DNA of 64,000 nt, from the NCBI RefSeq assembly GCF_002260525.1, contig NZ_MRYI01000010.1:149107-213106 (forward strand), in the 5' to 3' direction. The position numbers and the translations under genes are program-made. Shown one piece after another: positions 37,277-46,566 of the stretch. The notes beneath the pieces are model-generated. The model did no database searches. It was not told where the DNA came from and saw only the letters and a program-made list of their open reading frames with translations. The number at the start of each line of letters is the position of its first letter. Within the stretch, counting starts at the first letter, position 1. The stretch comes from Hahella sp. CCB-MM4. Lineage in GTDB: Bacteria; Pseudomonadota; Gammaproteobacteria; Pseudomonadales; Oleiphilaceae.

Positions 37277-37655
37277 CGTTGAGTTCCGTTTCAAAGATCC
37301 TTTTTAGTCACCGGGAAAATATTCCGGGGAATGTTTTCCTGTTTCCCTTCTTCGTTAAGTGCGTGTCTATTGGCAGTAGAGAACACTTTCAAGCGCAAAA
37401 CGTGGAACTGCAGGAGCCAGAACAGGGCAAATAGGGAGAGCCCGGCGAAAGATGCACTTGTAGAAGCTCGGGCCTGAACATATCTGTGTCACAATTACGT
37501 GTAAGATACAGGTTACATGGCCCGTGACCTTGATCATAAACCGGTTCAATAGTGCTTTCCAACGGGTGCCATACCTGAGTATCGTACAGCCGGAAACATA
37601 GTGTCCCCAAAAGCCCTGTTCCATTACCTTTTTACGCAATCCAAGGAAATGACGA
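37277..37655. other. 379-bp divergent intergenic region, no gene seen
   Basis: Lies between the acyltransferase-like gene and the Sel1-repeat gene. Minus-strand frames here have no family resemblance and cross into the Sel1 gene, so I treat them as chance. No convincing RNA or repeat was found. Confidence 0.45.
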
Positions 37656-39935
37656 GTGGATTTTCTCTCGCCTGTAAATTTGCTTTTGCCTGCTAATATG
37701 CTCCGACCCGCAATAGAGGCATGTCGTCTGGCGCTGGTCATGGTGTTGATCAGTGTGTCTTTCCAGGGAGTTGCCCAGGAAGCCACAAACATTGATCTCG
37801 AATCTGAGGTCATCGTCGTTGAGAAAGACCATGTTAAGTTGGATCTTCCGGACACTGGAACTGATTGTCTGATGGATATTGTCGGCGGTAACTACAGAGG
37901 AGCCTACAGAACCTGTGAGTTACAGGCTGGGTATGGCGACACTGAAGCACAACTGATTCTGTCGTTGCTGTATGACACTCATAACCAGGTTATGAAGGAC
38001 GGAGATCGCACCTGGTTGGAGCAATCCGCTGAGGAGAATAATCCGATTGCCATGACGTTGATGGGACTGATTCGTTACGCCGAAAAAGATATTAGTGGTG
38101 CACGAACCCTATGGAAAAAGGCAAGTGAAATGGGCGCCCCGAGGGCAATTTATAGCCTTGGTGTATTGTATCGGGATGGTATCGGGGTTAAGCAGGATCT
38201 GGTTAAAGCGCACGAATTGTTCTATCAGAGTGCACTCAAGGACTTTGCGATGGCGCAGCATAGTCTTGCGTATTCGTATTTTTACGGCAGCGGAACGGAA
38301 AAGAATATTGATAAAGCCATGGAATGGTATCAACTGGCGGCCAATAAAGGTTATGTGATTTCCATGGCTGCTCTGGGTTCACTGTATCTGGTCGAGCAAA
38401 ACGACAGAGTGGATTACGAACAGGCTGCGTTTTGGCTGACCAAGGCTTCAACTGCCGGGCATTTGGAATCCAAACTCAATTTGGCATACATGTACGAGAA
38501 CGGGTTATGGTTTGAAGAGAATCGAAAAAAATCCTTTGAGTTAACTCTGGAAGCGGCTGAAGCCGAGTGGCCGAAGGCCCAGTATCGTGTAGCGTTAGAC
38601 TACCAGGATGGAAATGGTACCAAGGCAGACATAAATAAGACGGCTTACTGGATCGAGAAAGCAGCGAATCAGGGACATGCCAGGGCACAGGCGAAACTGG
38701 GCTTTATGTATGATGAAGGAATCGGCTTTCCACGGGACAATGAAAAAGCCGTGTACTGGTACAGGAAATCTGCCGCCCAAGGCGATGTCGTGGGTAAGAA
38801 TAATGTTGCCATGACGTTGTTGAACCAGTCTGGGCAGGATAATCCGGTTGGTAAAAAACTTTTACGCGATGCTGCGAACCAAGGGCTGGCGCAGTCGCAA
38901 TATATGTTGGGATATCGACTGTTGAATGGCGTTGGGGAAACAAAGGACGTTGAAAAGGGCATTCAATGGTTGCAAAAGGCGGCTGACCAACAGCACCCGC
39001 GGGCGCTTAATGATCTTGGATATCTGTATTTCAAAGGTGTGTTGGTTCCCAGGGACTTGGCGAAGGCTGTCAAACTGTTCAAGAAAGGTTCAGAGTTGGG
39101 AAGTCTGGAAGCCAGGAGTATTTTGGCTTCTTTATACGAAACCGGGACAGGGGTAGAGAAAGATCTGCAGCAAGCCTTCGAAATAATGAAAAGCGCGGCG
39201 GAAGGTGGCTACCCTTTGGCGCAACACAGTCTGGCAAAAATGTACGCCACAGGTCAGGGAACCCAGGTTAATCTGCCTGAAGCACTGCATTGGTCAAGCG
39301 AATCGGTCGAAGGTGAGCTTGGTGATGAAGCCCGAAATGCCTATTACCTGCTGGGACTGCTGATCGCCAATGGTGTTGGAGGGGAGCCACAATCCAGTGT
39401 TCAATGGATGGAGCAAGCCTTTGAACTGGAGCATGTAAGAGCGGCCTATTGGCTGGGGGAACTCTATTTCAATGGAACCCTGGTTAATCAGAATATGGAT
39501 AAGTCTGTGCATTATTTCAAAACCGCCTCCGAATGGGGGGATGCGGAGTCTTCCGTTCGTTTGGGAACCATGTACATGCTAGGGCAAACCGTTATCAGGG
39601 ACCTGAATCAAGCTGAAGTCTATCTGCGTCGTGCCATCAAGCTGAATCCAAAGCATGCCGAGGCGTACCAGAATCTGGGCATTACCTTCAGCATACAGAA
39701 GAAATATCCTCTGGCGATTAAATATCTTGAAGAAGCGGCGGCGATTGCCCCTGAAGATGACAATATTCTTTCCAACCTTGGATATACCTACGCTTCAACC
39801 GGAAACTACGACAAAGCCATCGAGTTATACCGGCAAGCGCTAAAAATTAACCCAAATCACACAAATGCCCAGATCAACCTGGATAATGCGTTAAGGAGAA
39901 AAAGTAACTCTGCGTTGGGAACTGCGGTCCAATAA
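37656..39935 (+). CDS. Secreted Sel1-like repeat protein with C-terminal TPRs
   Basis: A 759-residue alpha-solenoid. After a signal peptide (core CRLALVMVLISVSFQGVAQ) it contains about fourteen Sel1-type repeats of ~36 residues, recognisable by A...LG.LY..G.GV..D...A..W...AA..G (for example SLGVLYRDGIGVKQDLVKAHELFYQSA and KLGFMYDEGIGFPRDNEKAVYWYRKSAAQG). The last ~120 residues are classical TPRs (HAEAYQNLGITFSIQKKYPLAIKYLEEA). It should act as a periplasmic scaffold for protein complexes. Start GTG 37656 has an AAGGA site; ATG 37698 gives a more normal signal peptide. Confidence 0.87.
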   Translation: MDFLSPVNLLLPANMLRPAIEACRLALVMVLISVSFQGVAQEATNIDLESEVIVVEKDHVKLDLPDTGTDCLMDIVGGNYRGAYRTCELQAGYGDTEAQLILSLLYDTHNQVMKDGDRTWLEQSAEENNPIAMTLMGLIRYAEKDISGARTLWKKASEMGAPRAIYSLGVLYRDGIGVKQDLVKAHELFYQSALKDFAMAQHSLAYSYFYGSGTEKNIDKAMEWYQLAANKGYVISMAALGSLYLVEQNDRVDYEQAAFWLTKASTAGHLESKLNLAYMYENGLWFEENRKKSFELTLEAAEAEWPKAQYRVALDYQDGNGTKADINKTAYWIEKAANQGHARAQAKLGFMYDEGIGFPRDNEKAVYWYRKSAAQGDVVGKNNVAMTLLNQSGQDNPVGKKLLRDAANQGLAQSQYMLGYRLLNGVGETKDVEKGIQWLQKAADQQHPRALNDLGYLYFKGVLVPRDLAKAVKLFKKGSELGSLEARSILASLYETGTGVEKDLQQAFEIMKSAAEGGYPLAQHSLAKMYATGQGTQVNLPEALHWSSESVEGELGDEARNAYYLLGLLIANGVGGEPQSSVQWMEQAFELEHVRAAYWLGELYFNGTLVNQNMDKSVHYFKTASEWGDAESSVRLGTMYMLGQTVIRDLNQAEVYLRRAIKLNPKHAEAYQNLGITFSIQKKYPLAIKYLEEAAAIAPEDDNILSNLGYTYASTGNYDKAIELYRQALKINPNHTNAQINLDNALRRKSNSALGTAVQ

Positions 39936-39976
39936 TTGAAAAAAGAAGAGAAGAAGAAGAGAAGAAAGAAATTAAA
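39936..39976. repeat. GA-rich simple repeat after a stop codon
   Basis: A purine-only run of AAGAAGAG/AAGAAA units begins a few bases past the stop of the Sel1 gene (TTGAAAAAAGAAGAG...). No hairpin or gene is visible; it resembles the other short repeats found at gene ends here. Confidence 0.6.
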
Positions 39977-40082
39977 GACGATGGCTATCCCCGGATAACC
40001 CTCCTCAGTAGCGGAACTCCGCAAAAATACAGTGAAGTGTTGTGATAACAAGGCAAGTTCATCACCCCAATAAGGAAGTTAT

Positions 40083-40742
40083 ATGGTATTGGAAAAAGTC
40101 ATACTGGAAGGTGACGTCGTAAGACTGGAGCCTTTGTCTGAATCTCATCGTTATGGGCTCATTGAAGCGATCTCAGATGGTGAGCTATGGAAGCTATTTG
40201 TCACCCTGGCGCCACGAATTGAAGAAATAGATCAGTTTATTGAGACGGCGATTGCCGCTCATTTGAATGGTGATGGACTGGCGTTTGCCACGATCGATAG
40301 AGCCTCAGGAAGGGTGGTGGGAACAACAAGGTTTTTGAGGGCGGATATACCCCATCAACGTATTGAGATCGGTTTTACGTTTGTAGCCAGATCCTATCAA
40401 AAAACACTGATCAACACCGAGGCGAAATTGCTGATGCTCACTTATGCATTTGAAGGTCTGGGTGTTAACCGGGTGTCTCTTCTGGCTGACTATCTTAATA
40501 TCCAATCGCGTAATGCGATTCTCAGGCTTGGAGCCAAGGAAGAGGGGATCATGCGCAGCCACATGGTTATGCCTGACGGCCGAGTAAGGGACTCCGTATT
40601 ATTCAGTATTATCAAGAATGAGTGGCCCGGCGTGAAACAGAACCTTCACTTTAAATTGGCGGCGAGAAAGGAATCAGTTGCTAACACGGATCTTGAGGCC
40701 TGTCTGCACTGTGCCCAAGCACCCATACACTGTGATGCATAA
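40083..40742 (+). CDS. GNAT acetyltransferase (RimJ/RimL-like)
   Basis: A 219-residue GNAT protein of the Acetyltransf_3 type. VRLEPLSESHRYGLIEAI opens the fold, RASGRVVGTTRFL and IEIGFTFVARSYQKTLINTEAKLLMLTYAFEGLGVNRVSL form the acetyl-CoA-binding core, and NIQSRNAILRLGAKEEGIMRSHMVMPDGRVRDSVLFSI the conserved end. Such enzymes acetylate protein N-termini or small amines; the target is unknown. About 30 C-terminal residues (with two Cys and two His) extend beyond the fold. Confidence 0.86.
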   Translation: MVLEKVILEGDVVRLEPLSESHRYGLIEAISDGELWKLFVTLAPRIEEIDQFIETAIAAHLNGDGLAFATIDRASGRVVGTTRFLRADIPHQRIEIGFTFVARSYQKTLINTEAKLLMLTYAFEGLGVNRVSLLADYLNIQSRNAILRLGAKEEGIMRSHMVMPDGRVRDSVLFSIIKNEWPGVKQNLHFKLAARKESVANTDLEACLHCAQAPIHCDA

Positions 40743-40938
40743 CACCTGTGTTAGCTGGCACCACTTCACTGGTGCCTTCCCAATGAATTCGCCGATGATA
40801 CTCTTTGTTAGCTTAGGATAGACTTTGTTACATTGAAGTGTTTTCGAATTAATTCATTGTATTTACTAAATAAATACCCCTGACCATAACATCTCGAAGT
40901 TTTTGCCTGCGTTGACTCCCTACCAGTTCGAACTCATT

Positions 40939-40954
40939 ATGAAAGCGCTTTCAT
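40939..40954. promoter_or_regulatory. Perfect LacI/CRE-like operator
   Basis: ATGAAAGCGCTTTCAT is a perfect 16-bp palindrome that matches the TGAAANCGNTTTCA pattern bound by LacI-family regulators of sugar genes. It lies 148 bp before the large secreted protein at 41102. A related, imperfect site is at 11860-11879. Confidence 0.6.
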
Positions 40955-40982
40955 TTTGGTTGTATTTTGATCGTGTTGACTG

Positions 40983-41006
40983 ACTGAAGTCCCTTTGGAC
41001 TTCAGT
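40983..41006 (+). other. 10-bp stem hairpin in the 5' region of the secreted protein gene
   Basis: ACTGAAGTCC and GGACTTCAGT form a perfect 10-bp stem with a CTTT loop, between the LacI-like operator and the gene start. No T run follows, so it is either a leader structure that stabilises mRNA or a second operator-like dyad. Confidence 0.6.
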
Positions 41007-41101
41007 GTCATATGGCTGTTTCAGCGTTATTTGGTCGATCAGAAGAGACTCCGGAATGAGGCAATTTCAGTCTGACTCTAACGATAAAATGGAGAATTTA
41101 G

Positions 41102-44100
41102 GTGAGAACAACAAAAACAAACAACCGAATCTTTAATAGTGGCGAAGCGTTTAATCATCGCAAAACCTTTAAACAAAATCGGATATGGCTGGCCATAATG
41201 GCTACAGCTGTGCTCTCTGCGCACGAGGTAAATGCAGCTCCCCAGCTGGTTCTTAATACCAATTTCCAGTCTCAGGACGACATTCAGAAACAAGCAAACT
41301 TTCTGGTGGGTGATCATTTGCTCCGCGAAGGGGAGCAGAAGTATTGGACAGGCAAAGGCAAGTACCCGTTAAGTTACGCTTCCACCAATATCGATTACTG
41401 GATAAATCACGTGTGTGGTTCCGTCGACTGTACAGTGAACGATATTATCCGGACCTCACCCAGTTTCTCGGTGCTAGGTAGTGACCTGGATGCACCCTCT
41501 ACACAACTTCAGGTCGAGAGGGTCATTGTCCATAATGGTGCTGACATCTATGATGCCGGCGTTTGGCAGATCGCTCTGGCTATTGCCGCGCAAAAGGGCT
41601 TTCTGGATCAGAACCAGGCGCGCGAACTGATTAACAGTCAACTGGATCGTCTGCGTAAGAAAGTTGCCAAAGCTCCAGCCCCGGATGCGCAGGGCAATGG
41701 AGGCTTTACCTATGGACACACTCTCGCCCAAATTCCCAACCCCCAATATGCGTTCAACTTGCGGGTATTGGGACGAAACTTCTTTGCGCCGGATCCTTTT
41801 AAGGACTCAGCCGCCGCCAATCTGGTGACAACGCCTGCGGAAATCATTTCTCAAGGGTTGGATAAACATATTACCTGGACAGACTGGAAGCCGATTACCG
41901 GTGAGAACGCCTGGGGGGTATATCTTGGCCCTTTGCAGGCCGAAATTCTGATGAATGGCAGTTCGGCCAGTGTTCCATTCAATAGCACCGCTCTGCAAAA
42001 CGCTCTGGAAGGGTTATGGGCGTTGCAATACATGCAGTCAGAATTAGGAGCGTTTTACTACATTACCAATGGAGCAACAGGTAATGGAGGGGAAACGGTA
42101 AAGGATGGGACAATCTCCCTGGAGAATAATTTCTCTGTCCTGGCAGGAATCAAGCTGCTCCAGAATATCCTGTTGGCCATTTCTCATCTTTCTGACCAAA
42201 CACTGACAGACAGTGAGAAAGCTCAACTGCAGTCTGCCGTCAATGTCATCGACATCATGCTATACGGTGGGCAGACTCCGGCCGGCCCAACCGACGGGCT
42301 GCTTCCGTTCCTGAAAAACTATGGCTATAACGCTGCCGGTAACATGTTCTTCCAGGGCGGAACTATTGACGGTCGTGAATATACGAACAATGAACAATTC
42401 CCTGAAGACAACCACTATGCCGTTGATGTCAATACCTGGGGGCTGGCGGTCCTCGGCCCGAAAACCGTAGACACGTGGTTTGGTGAAGGGACTTCTGCGG
42501 CTCTTTGGCAGACAACCAGGAGCAGAGGCGGCGTATTTGGACCCGGTGGAGAGGTTCGTGGTGTGGGGTATACCGATAATGCTGATGAACAGGTCATGTC
42601 AGGTGAGTGGACATTCGGCGCTGTTAACATGGTGCAGATGTTAATCAAGTATTATCTGGAGCATCCAAGCGAGACGGTTGATCTTCATCAGTTGCAGGCA
42701 GATGAAGCCTCCATGCTGCAAAACCTCCTCAAACTTCGAACAGATCGTTACACCACTGATTACGTGGAATTTGCCGATAGTGTCGGGCCGGATCTCCAGG
42801 CAGATCTGGGAGATAACGAGCAGGCATTTCTCTATTCGAGTAAGCGGACTTTTATACCATTTGGGTGGTTTGGTAATCCCATACCAAGCGCAGCTTCGTC
42901 AGGCTGGGGGATATTCAGCAGTTACAGTTTTAATCCCTTTGCACTATACGGAAGTCAGACATCGCCGTTTTATGATCTGCAGGCACCTCCGGAATATGAT
43001 TCGACAGACAGCCAGTTGGGCTACGACACCGAAAAGGTCTCGGTGGTAAACACACTGGATGACGCGGAGTTGATTATTGATTATCAGCCTACAGGCTCAA
43101 GTGAATTCGTCTCATTGGTGGGCGTTGACGATGCAATCGCCAATGGTGGCTTTCGCCGAATCGAAATTACGGATGATATGGCCGTGTTGGGCATCTCTTA
43201 TCGAAATCCCAATTCTGGTGATCCGAGTTTCTATGGTGCCTGTAAGGTCCATCTGACCGCTGAGCTGCGTGCGCATCTTAAGGGGCAACCGGTCAATACT
43301 GCGATATTGGCACAATGGTCCGCGGATGGAGAAAAAGAGTGCGATGTACTCTACAAAGAGTCTGACGTTCCATTTGTCATCAATCCGGATAAATTGACTC
43401 CCAGAGAGGCCCGCTGTGATGAGCTGGGTACCTGTGAGGACAATGATGATTTTGATGGCGATGGCATACTGAATGATGCGGATAACTGTCCTCTGGTAGC
43501 GAATCCTCTCCAGGAGGACAGCGATGGAGACGGCATAGGCGACGCTTGTGAATCGACTCAACCGGTAGATACAGACGGGGACGGTGTTGCAGACGATGTC
43601 GACAATTGTCCGAAAATCGCTAATCCGGGCCAGGAAGACTCGGATGGTGATGGTACCGGTGATGTGTGCGATACAACGTCACCCGTAGACACTGATAATG
43701 ATGGTATCCCGGACAGCAGTGATAATTGCCCTAACATTGCGAATGCAGGGCAGGAAGACAGCGACAATGACGGGATCGGTGATGCCTGCGATAACAGTGA
43801 ACCCTATGGATTTACCGTCATTTCTGCCTCAGAGATACAATTCTATGCCTACGCATCCAACTTTGCTGACTTGCATTATCGGGTAAATAATGGCCCTCAG
43901 ATTAACGTGGGAATGGTGGATGACGGCCATGGAAGAAAAGTCTACAGCGTGATGGGGGAGGCTGGAGATACAGTGTCCGCGACTATGACAGTGGCTGACC
44001 CTCTGGCAATGGACACGGAAACGTTCAACTACAGTTTCGCAGGCGGATCGTCGGACCAGGACAACGACGGGTGGGAGGATAGTCATGACAACTGTCCTGC

Positions 44101-44413
44101 CATCGCTAACCCAGATCAGGCCGACAGCGACGGTAACGGGGTGGGTGATGCGTGTGACTCAACGGATGAAGGAACAGGGGCCACAAAACTGTCCGACGGA
44201 GGTTTGCGTTTTCGTGTGGGTCCAGGTGTCACTAATGCCATTGTTCACTTTCAGATCAACGGCCAATCCCAACAGAATGTGGGCATGAGTCTGGTGAATA
44301 ACACTTTCCAGTATGACATCGGCGGGTTGCAGGCGGGAGATCAGGTTACTTATTCCTTCACCATATTTGCGCCTTTGGCGATGGATACTTCACCTGAATT
44401 ATTGGTGTATTAG
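41102..44413 (+). CDS. Large secreted protein with thrombospondin-3 repeats and two CBM56-like domains
   Basis: A 1103-residue protein from GTG 41102 (GGAG site). A signal peptide with a long basic n-region ends near VNA-APQ (~residue 46). Residues ~50-770 are a globular region I do not recognise; it is rich in aromatic and Asn/Gly segments (DNHYAVDVNTWGLAVLG, SGEWTFGAVNMVQML), which fits a sugar-active toroid but is unproven. From ~777 on there are calcium-binding thrombospondin type-3 units (DxDxDGxxDxxDNCP), three in a row and a fourth at ~985. Two ~80-residue domains (~900-980, ~1025-1103) with HYRVNNGPQINVGM / HFQINGQSQQNVGM and a late MDT resemble the beta-1,3-glucan-binding CBM56. The upstream sugar-type operator fits a polysaccharide role. 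Confidence 0.75.
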   Translation: MRTTKTNNRIFNSGEAFNHRKTFKQNRIWLAIMATAVLSAHEVNAAPQLVLNTNFQSQDDIQKQANFLVGDHLLREGEQKYWTGKGKYPLSYASTNIDYWINHVCGSVDCTVNDIIRTSPSFSVLGSDLDAPSTQLQVERVIVHNGADIYDAGVWQIALAIAAQKGFLDQNQARELINSQLDRLRKKVAKAPAPDAQGNGGFTYGHTLAQIPNPQYAFNLRVLGRNFFAPDPFKDSAAANLVTTPAEIISQGLDKHITWTDWKPITGENAWGVYLGPLQAEILMNGSSASVPFNSTALQNALEGLWALQYMQSELGAFYYITNGATGNGGETVKDGTISLENNFSVLAGIKLLQNILLAISHLSDQTLTDSEKAQLQSAVNVIDIMLYGGQTPAGPTDGLLPFLKNYGYNAAGNMFFQGGTIDGREYTNNEQFPEDNHYAVDVNTWGLAVLGPKTVDTWFGEGTSAALWQTTRSRGGVFGPGGEVRGVGYTDNADEQVMSGEWTFGAVNMVQMLIKYYLEHPSETVDLHQLQADEASMLQNLLKLRTDRYTTDYVEFADSVGPDLQADLGDNEQAFLYSSKRTFIPFGWFGNPIPSAASSGWGIFSSYSFNPFALYGSQTSPFYDLQAPPEYDSTDSQLGYDTEKVSVVNTLDDAELIIDYQPTGSSEFVSLVGVDDAIANGGFRRIEITDDMAVLGISYRNPNSGDPSFYGACKVHLTAELRAHLKGQPVNTAILAQWSADGEKECDVLYKESDVPFVINPDKLTPREARCDELGTCEDNDDFDGDGILNDADNCPLVANPLQEDSDGDGIGDACESTQPVDTDGDGVADDVDNCPKIANPGQEDSDGDGTGDVCDTTSPVDTDNDGIPDSSDNCPNIANAGQEDSDNDGIGDACDNSEPYGFTVISASEIQFYAYASNFADLHYRVNNGPQINVGMVDDGHGRKVYSVMGEAGDTVSATMTVADPLAMDTETFNYSFAGGSSDQDNDGWEDSHDNCPAIANPDQADSDGNGVGDACDSTDEGTGATKLSDGGLRFRVGPGVTNAIVHFQINGQSQQNVGMSLVNNTFQYDIGGLQAGDQVTYSFTIFAPLAMDTSPELLVY

Positions 44414-44713
44414 CACAAGATGTTTTTCATTAATAAATTAGACTCGTGACACAGTATGACAGGTTTCATGGACGAGGCCTGCCAACTGATTAACCTATCT
44501 GGTTAAACCAAAATGTCATGACAGCATATTGATGAATCCTCTATCAAGCTCATAGAGTGATAGCTGTCTGCTGATAAATGCCTTAGTGCTCTGATGGACA
44601 ATAGTGCTCTGATGAATAATAGCACTCCGTTGGACAACTGTTTCTGAACCCCATCATCAGAGAATCATCCTATTAATTAAAAATGAGGGTAGGAATCCGA
44701 CCTTTAGCCTGTA
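44414..44713. other. 300-bp intergenic region with a tandem repeat
   Basis: Holds a small hairpin TTAACC/GGTTAA at 44490-44506 and a three-unit tandem repeat at 44584-44637. No gene seen. Confidence 0.5.
44584..44637. repeat. Three 18-bp tandem repeats
   Basis: Units at 44584, 44602 and 44620 follow TAGTGCTCTGATGGACAA with changes in the second and third. Same unit length as the array at 182-235, but a different sequence. It lies 77 bases before the decayed DUF4392 gene. Confidence 0.75.
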
Positions 44714-45485
44714 ATGATGTGCATGCGACAATATATTTCGAATGAACTTTTCAATATTGCAGAAAGCATAAAAGGAACAAGGAATTATATGGATATGTTG
44801 AACTACCGTTCGCCAGCAGATCAAATTGTCGGTTTTAACCTAGACCAGGCTATATCTCTTGAAATGAGGTCAAAAGGCTGGCCTAAAGGAATCATCCAGC
44901 CTTTGGTCAAGGCTGCACAACAGGAAGCCGGAGGCCCCCAGGTGTTAAAAGCCGCTTTGGGCCTGAAAAACAGTATTCATGCGGGAGACAAAGTATTTAT
45001 TACCTGCATTGCCGCCCAGACACCCTGGGTACCGAACAGCGAATCTGATGGCCCGGCGGGTGGTGCCGCTTCTTGCATCAAAGCGGGGGGCTTATACCGT
45101 TGGAATAGGTGACGCGGGTAACGAATTCGGCATGGGGCGAATATATTCTGCCATTCGCGAATTCCACCCAGCTGGTGCTACCTGTCGCTGCCCATGTAAT
45201 GGTGGTATGGCAACGGACATGGAATCCGATGCGCTGATAGTGGCAGGTTGTTCCAATTGGGGCGCTTACGGTGTTGCTGCCATGTTAGCTTATCTATTGG
45301 AAAAACCGGAGCTATTCCATTCTGCAGTAGAAGAAGAGTTTATGCTGCGCCAAATGGCCATTGCAGGTGCAAATGATGCCTTTACGGGGGAATCACAACC
45401 CAGTGTCGATAACATTCACCTGCAAGCTCACCTGGGTCTGAACCACATCATGCACGAAATAATTGAGAACGCATTGTCGGACTGA
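44714..45485 (+). pseudogene. DUF4392 (D-glutamate cyclase-like) gene, deleted and frameshifted
   Basis: Two overlapping frames together look like one DUF4392 protein. The first (44714-45112) has MLNYRSPADQIVGFN and FITCIAAQTPWVPNSESDGPAGGAAS, like the ITTGF...PWLPNGETDGPPGA region. The second (from ~45070 to 45485) has YTVGIGDAGNEFGMG, DALIVAGCSNWGAYGVAAML and the family C-terminus. The join lies at a run of six Gs (45085-45090), and the segment that normally separates these motifs, several tens of residues, is missing. A deletion plus a one-base shift therefore broke the gene. Intact relatives convert D-glutamate to 5-oxoproline or are uncharacterised. Confidence 0.72.
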
Positions 45486-45675
45486 GTTATTTATCCCTGT
45501 CCGCCTGCTTGCGCTGATGGCAGATATCTGTGATCAGCGCATATGCGATATGATCGAATCAAAGCCCGTTTGACCTCTGAATTGGGAAAAATTCAGGGGC
45601 GGAATTGGAAATCTACGGCTGTCTGACATTGTGGATCGTCTGATGCAATTATTTTCGGGAATAGCGAATAGCCCC

Positions 45676-45706
45676 TTGACTTCAAGTGCACTTGAATTTG
45701 TATTCT
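45676..45706 (+). promoter_or_regulatory. MerR-type promoter of the thiopurine methyltransferase gene
   Basis: TTGACT and TATTCT are separated by 19 bases, the overlong spacer typical of MerR-activated promoters. The spacer contains the dyad TTCAAGTGCACTTGAA. An almost identical promoter stands before the DUF2938 gene (48609-48639). Confidence 0.85.
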
Positions 45707-45736
45707 ATAGATCAATGCATTTGTAGAGAAACGACA

Positions 45737-46375
45737 ATGGAAGCAGATTTTTGGCATAAGAAATGGGCAGCAAACAGTATTGGCTTCCATCAGGAAGAGG
45801 CTAACCCTCTGCTGGTGAAGTATTTCGATGAGCTGGCTCTGGGGCAGGGGAGTCGAGTATTTCTTCCATTATGTGGTAAGACCCTCGATATCGCCTGGCT
45901 TCGCTCGAAGGGCCATCGGGTTGTTGGATCCGAGCTAAGTGAACTGGCCATCGAACAGCTATTTACAGAGCTTGGAGAGAAGCCGGCCGTATCCGAGAAA
46001 GGTGCTTTGAAGCAATACAGTGCGAAGGATATCGATATTTTTGTGGGAGATTTTTTTGATTTAACCCCCGATATTCTGGGGCCGGTTGATGCCTGCTATG
46101 ACAGAGCTGCATTAGTGGCATTACCAGAGGCTATGCGGCAGAAATATTCAAAGCATCTCACAAAACTTACGAATACCGCACCGCAACTACTGATTTGTTT
46201 CGAGTATGACCAGAATCTGATGGAAGGGCCTCCTTTTTCAGTCAATGCGGACGAAGTCCGACAGCACTATGCCGGAAATTACGAAGTAACCTGCATCGGA
46301 AATGAATTCTGTTCAGACGGATTAAAGGGGCAGTGGGACGTTACAGAGGATGTCTGGTTGCTGCGCAAGGGCTGA
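45737..46375 (+). CDS. tpm: Thiopurine S-methyltransferase
   Basis: A 212-residue TPMT-family methyltransferase, the normal bacterial size. MEADFWHKKWAANSIGFHQEEANPLLVKYFDEL is the characteristic N-terminus (W..KW....IGFH), RVFLPLCGKTLDIAWLRSKGHRVVGSELSE binds S-adenosylmethionine, and YDRAALVALPEAMRQKY follows. Bacterial Tpm methylates thiols and metalloid oxyanions such as selenite and tellurite. The start is ATG 45737; the frame to 45686 crosses the promoter. The MerR-type promoter 31 bp upstream suggests induction by the MerR protein at 48775. Confidence 0.92.
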   Translation: MEADFWHKKWAANSIGFHQEEANPLLVKYFDELALGQGSRVFLPLCGKTLDIAWLRSKGHRVVGSELSELAIEQLFTELGEKPAVSEKGALKQYSAKDIDIFVGDFFDLTPDILGPVDACYDRAALVALPEAMRQKYSKHLTKLTNTAPQLLICFEYDQNLMEGPPFSVNADEVRQHYAGNYEVTCIGNEFCSDGLKGQWDVTEDVWLLRKG

Positions 46376-46530
46376 TGAGCTTCGAAGCATGGTGGGCTGG
46401 ATTATCTGTTCATCCCGATTTGGAGTACGTACCGAAAAACTGCGATGAGGAAGACAGAAGATTAGCTTGATCATCTCAGGGGCAAATTGCGCATGAACAA
46501 GTTTGAGACGCATAGAATGAAGGCATTTCG

Positions 46531-46560
46531 TTGACAATTATCAGAAAACAAAACTACTAT
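46531..46560 (+). promoter_or_regulatory. Strong sigma-70 promoter for a candidate RNA or leader
   Basis: TTGACA (46531-46536), an 18-base spacer and TACTAT (46555-46560). No coding frame begins just downstream; a structured segment and a terminator do, so the transcript would start near 46567. Confidence 0.65.
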
Positions 46561-46566
46561 CCGGTC

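Noticed and set aside
37367..37855. 162-residue minus-strand frame upstream of the Sel1 gene
   Set aside because: It overlaps the start of the well-supported Sel1 gene, has no recognisable domain and no good start site.
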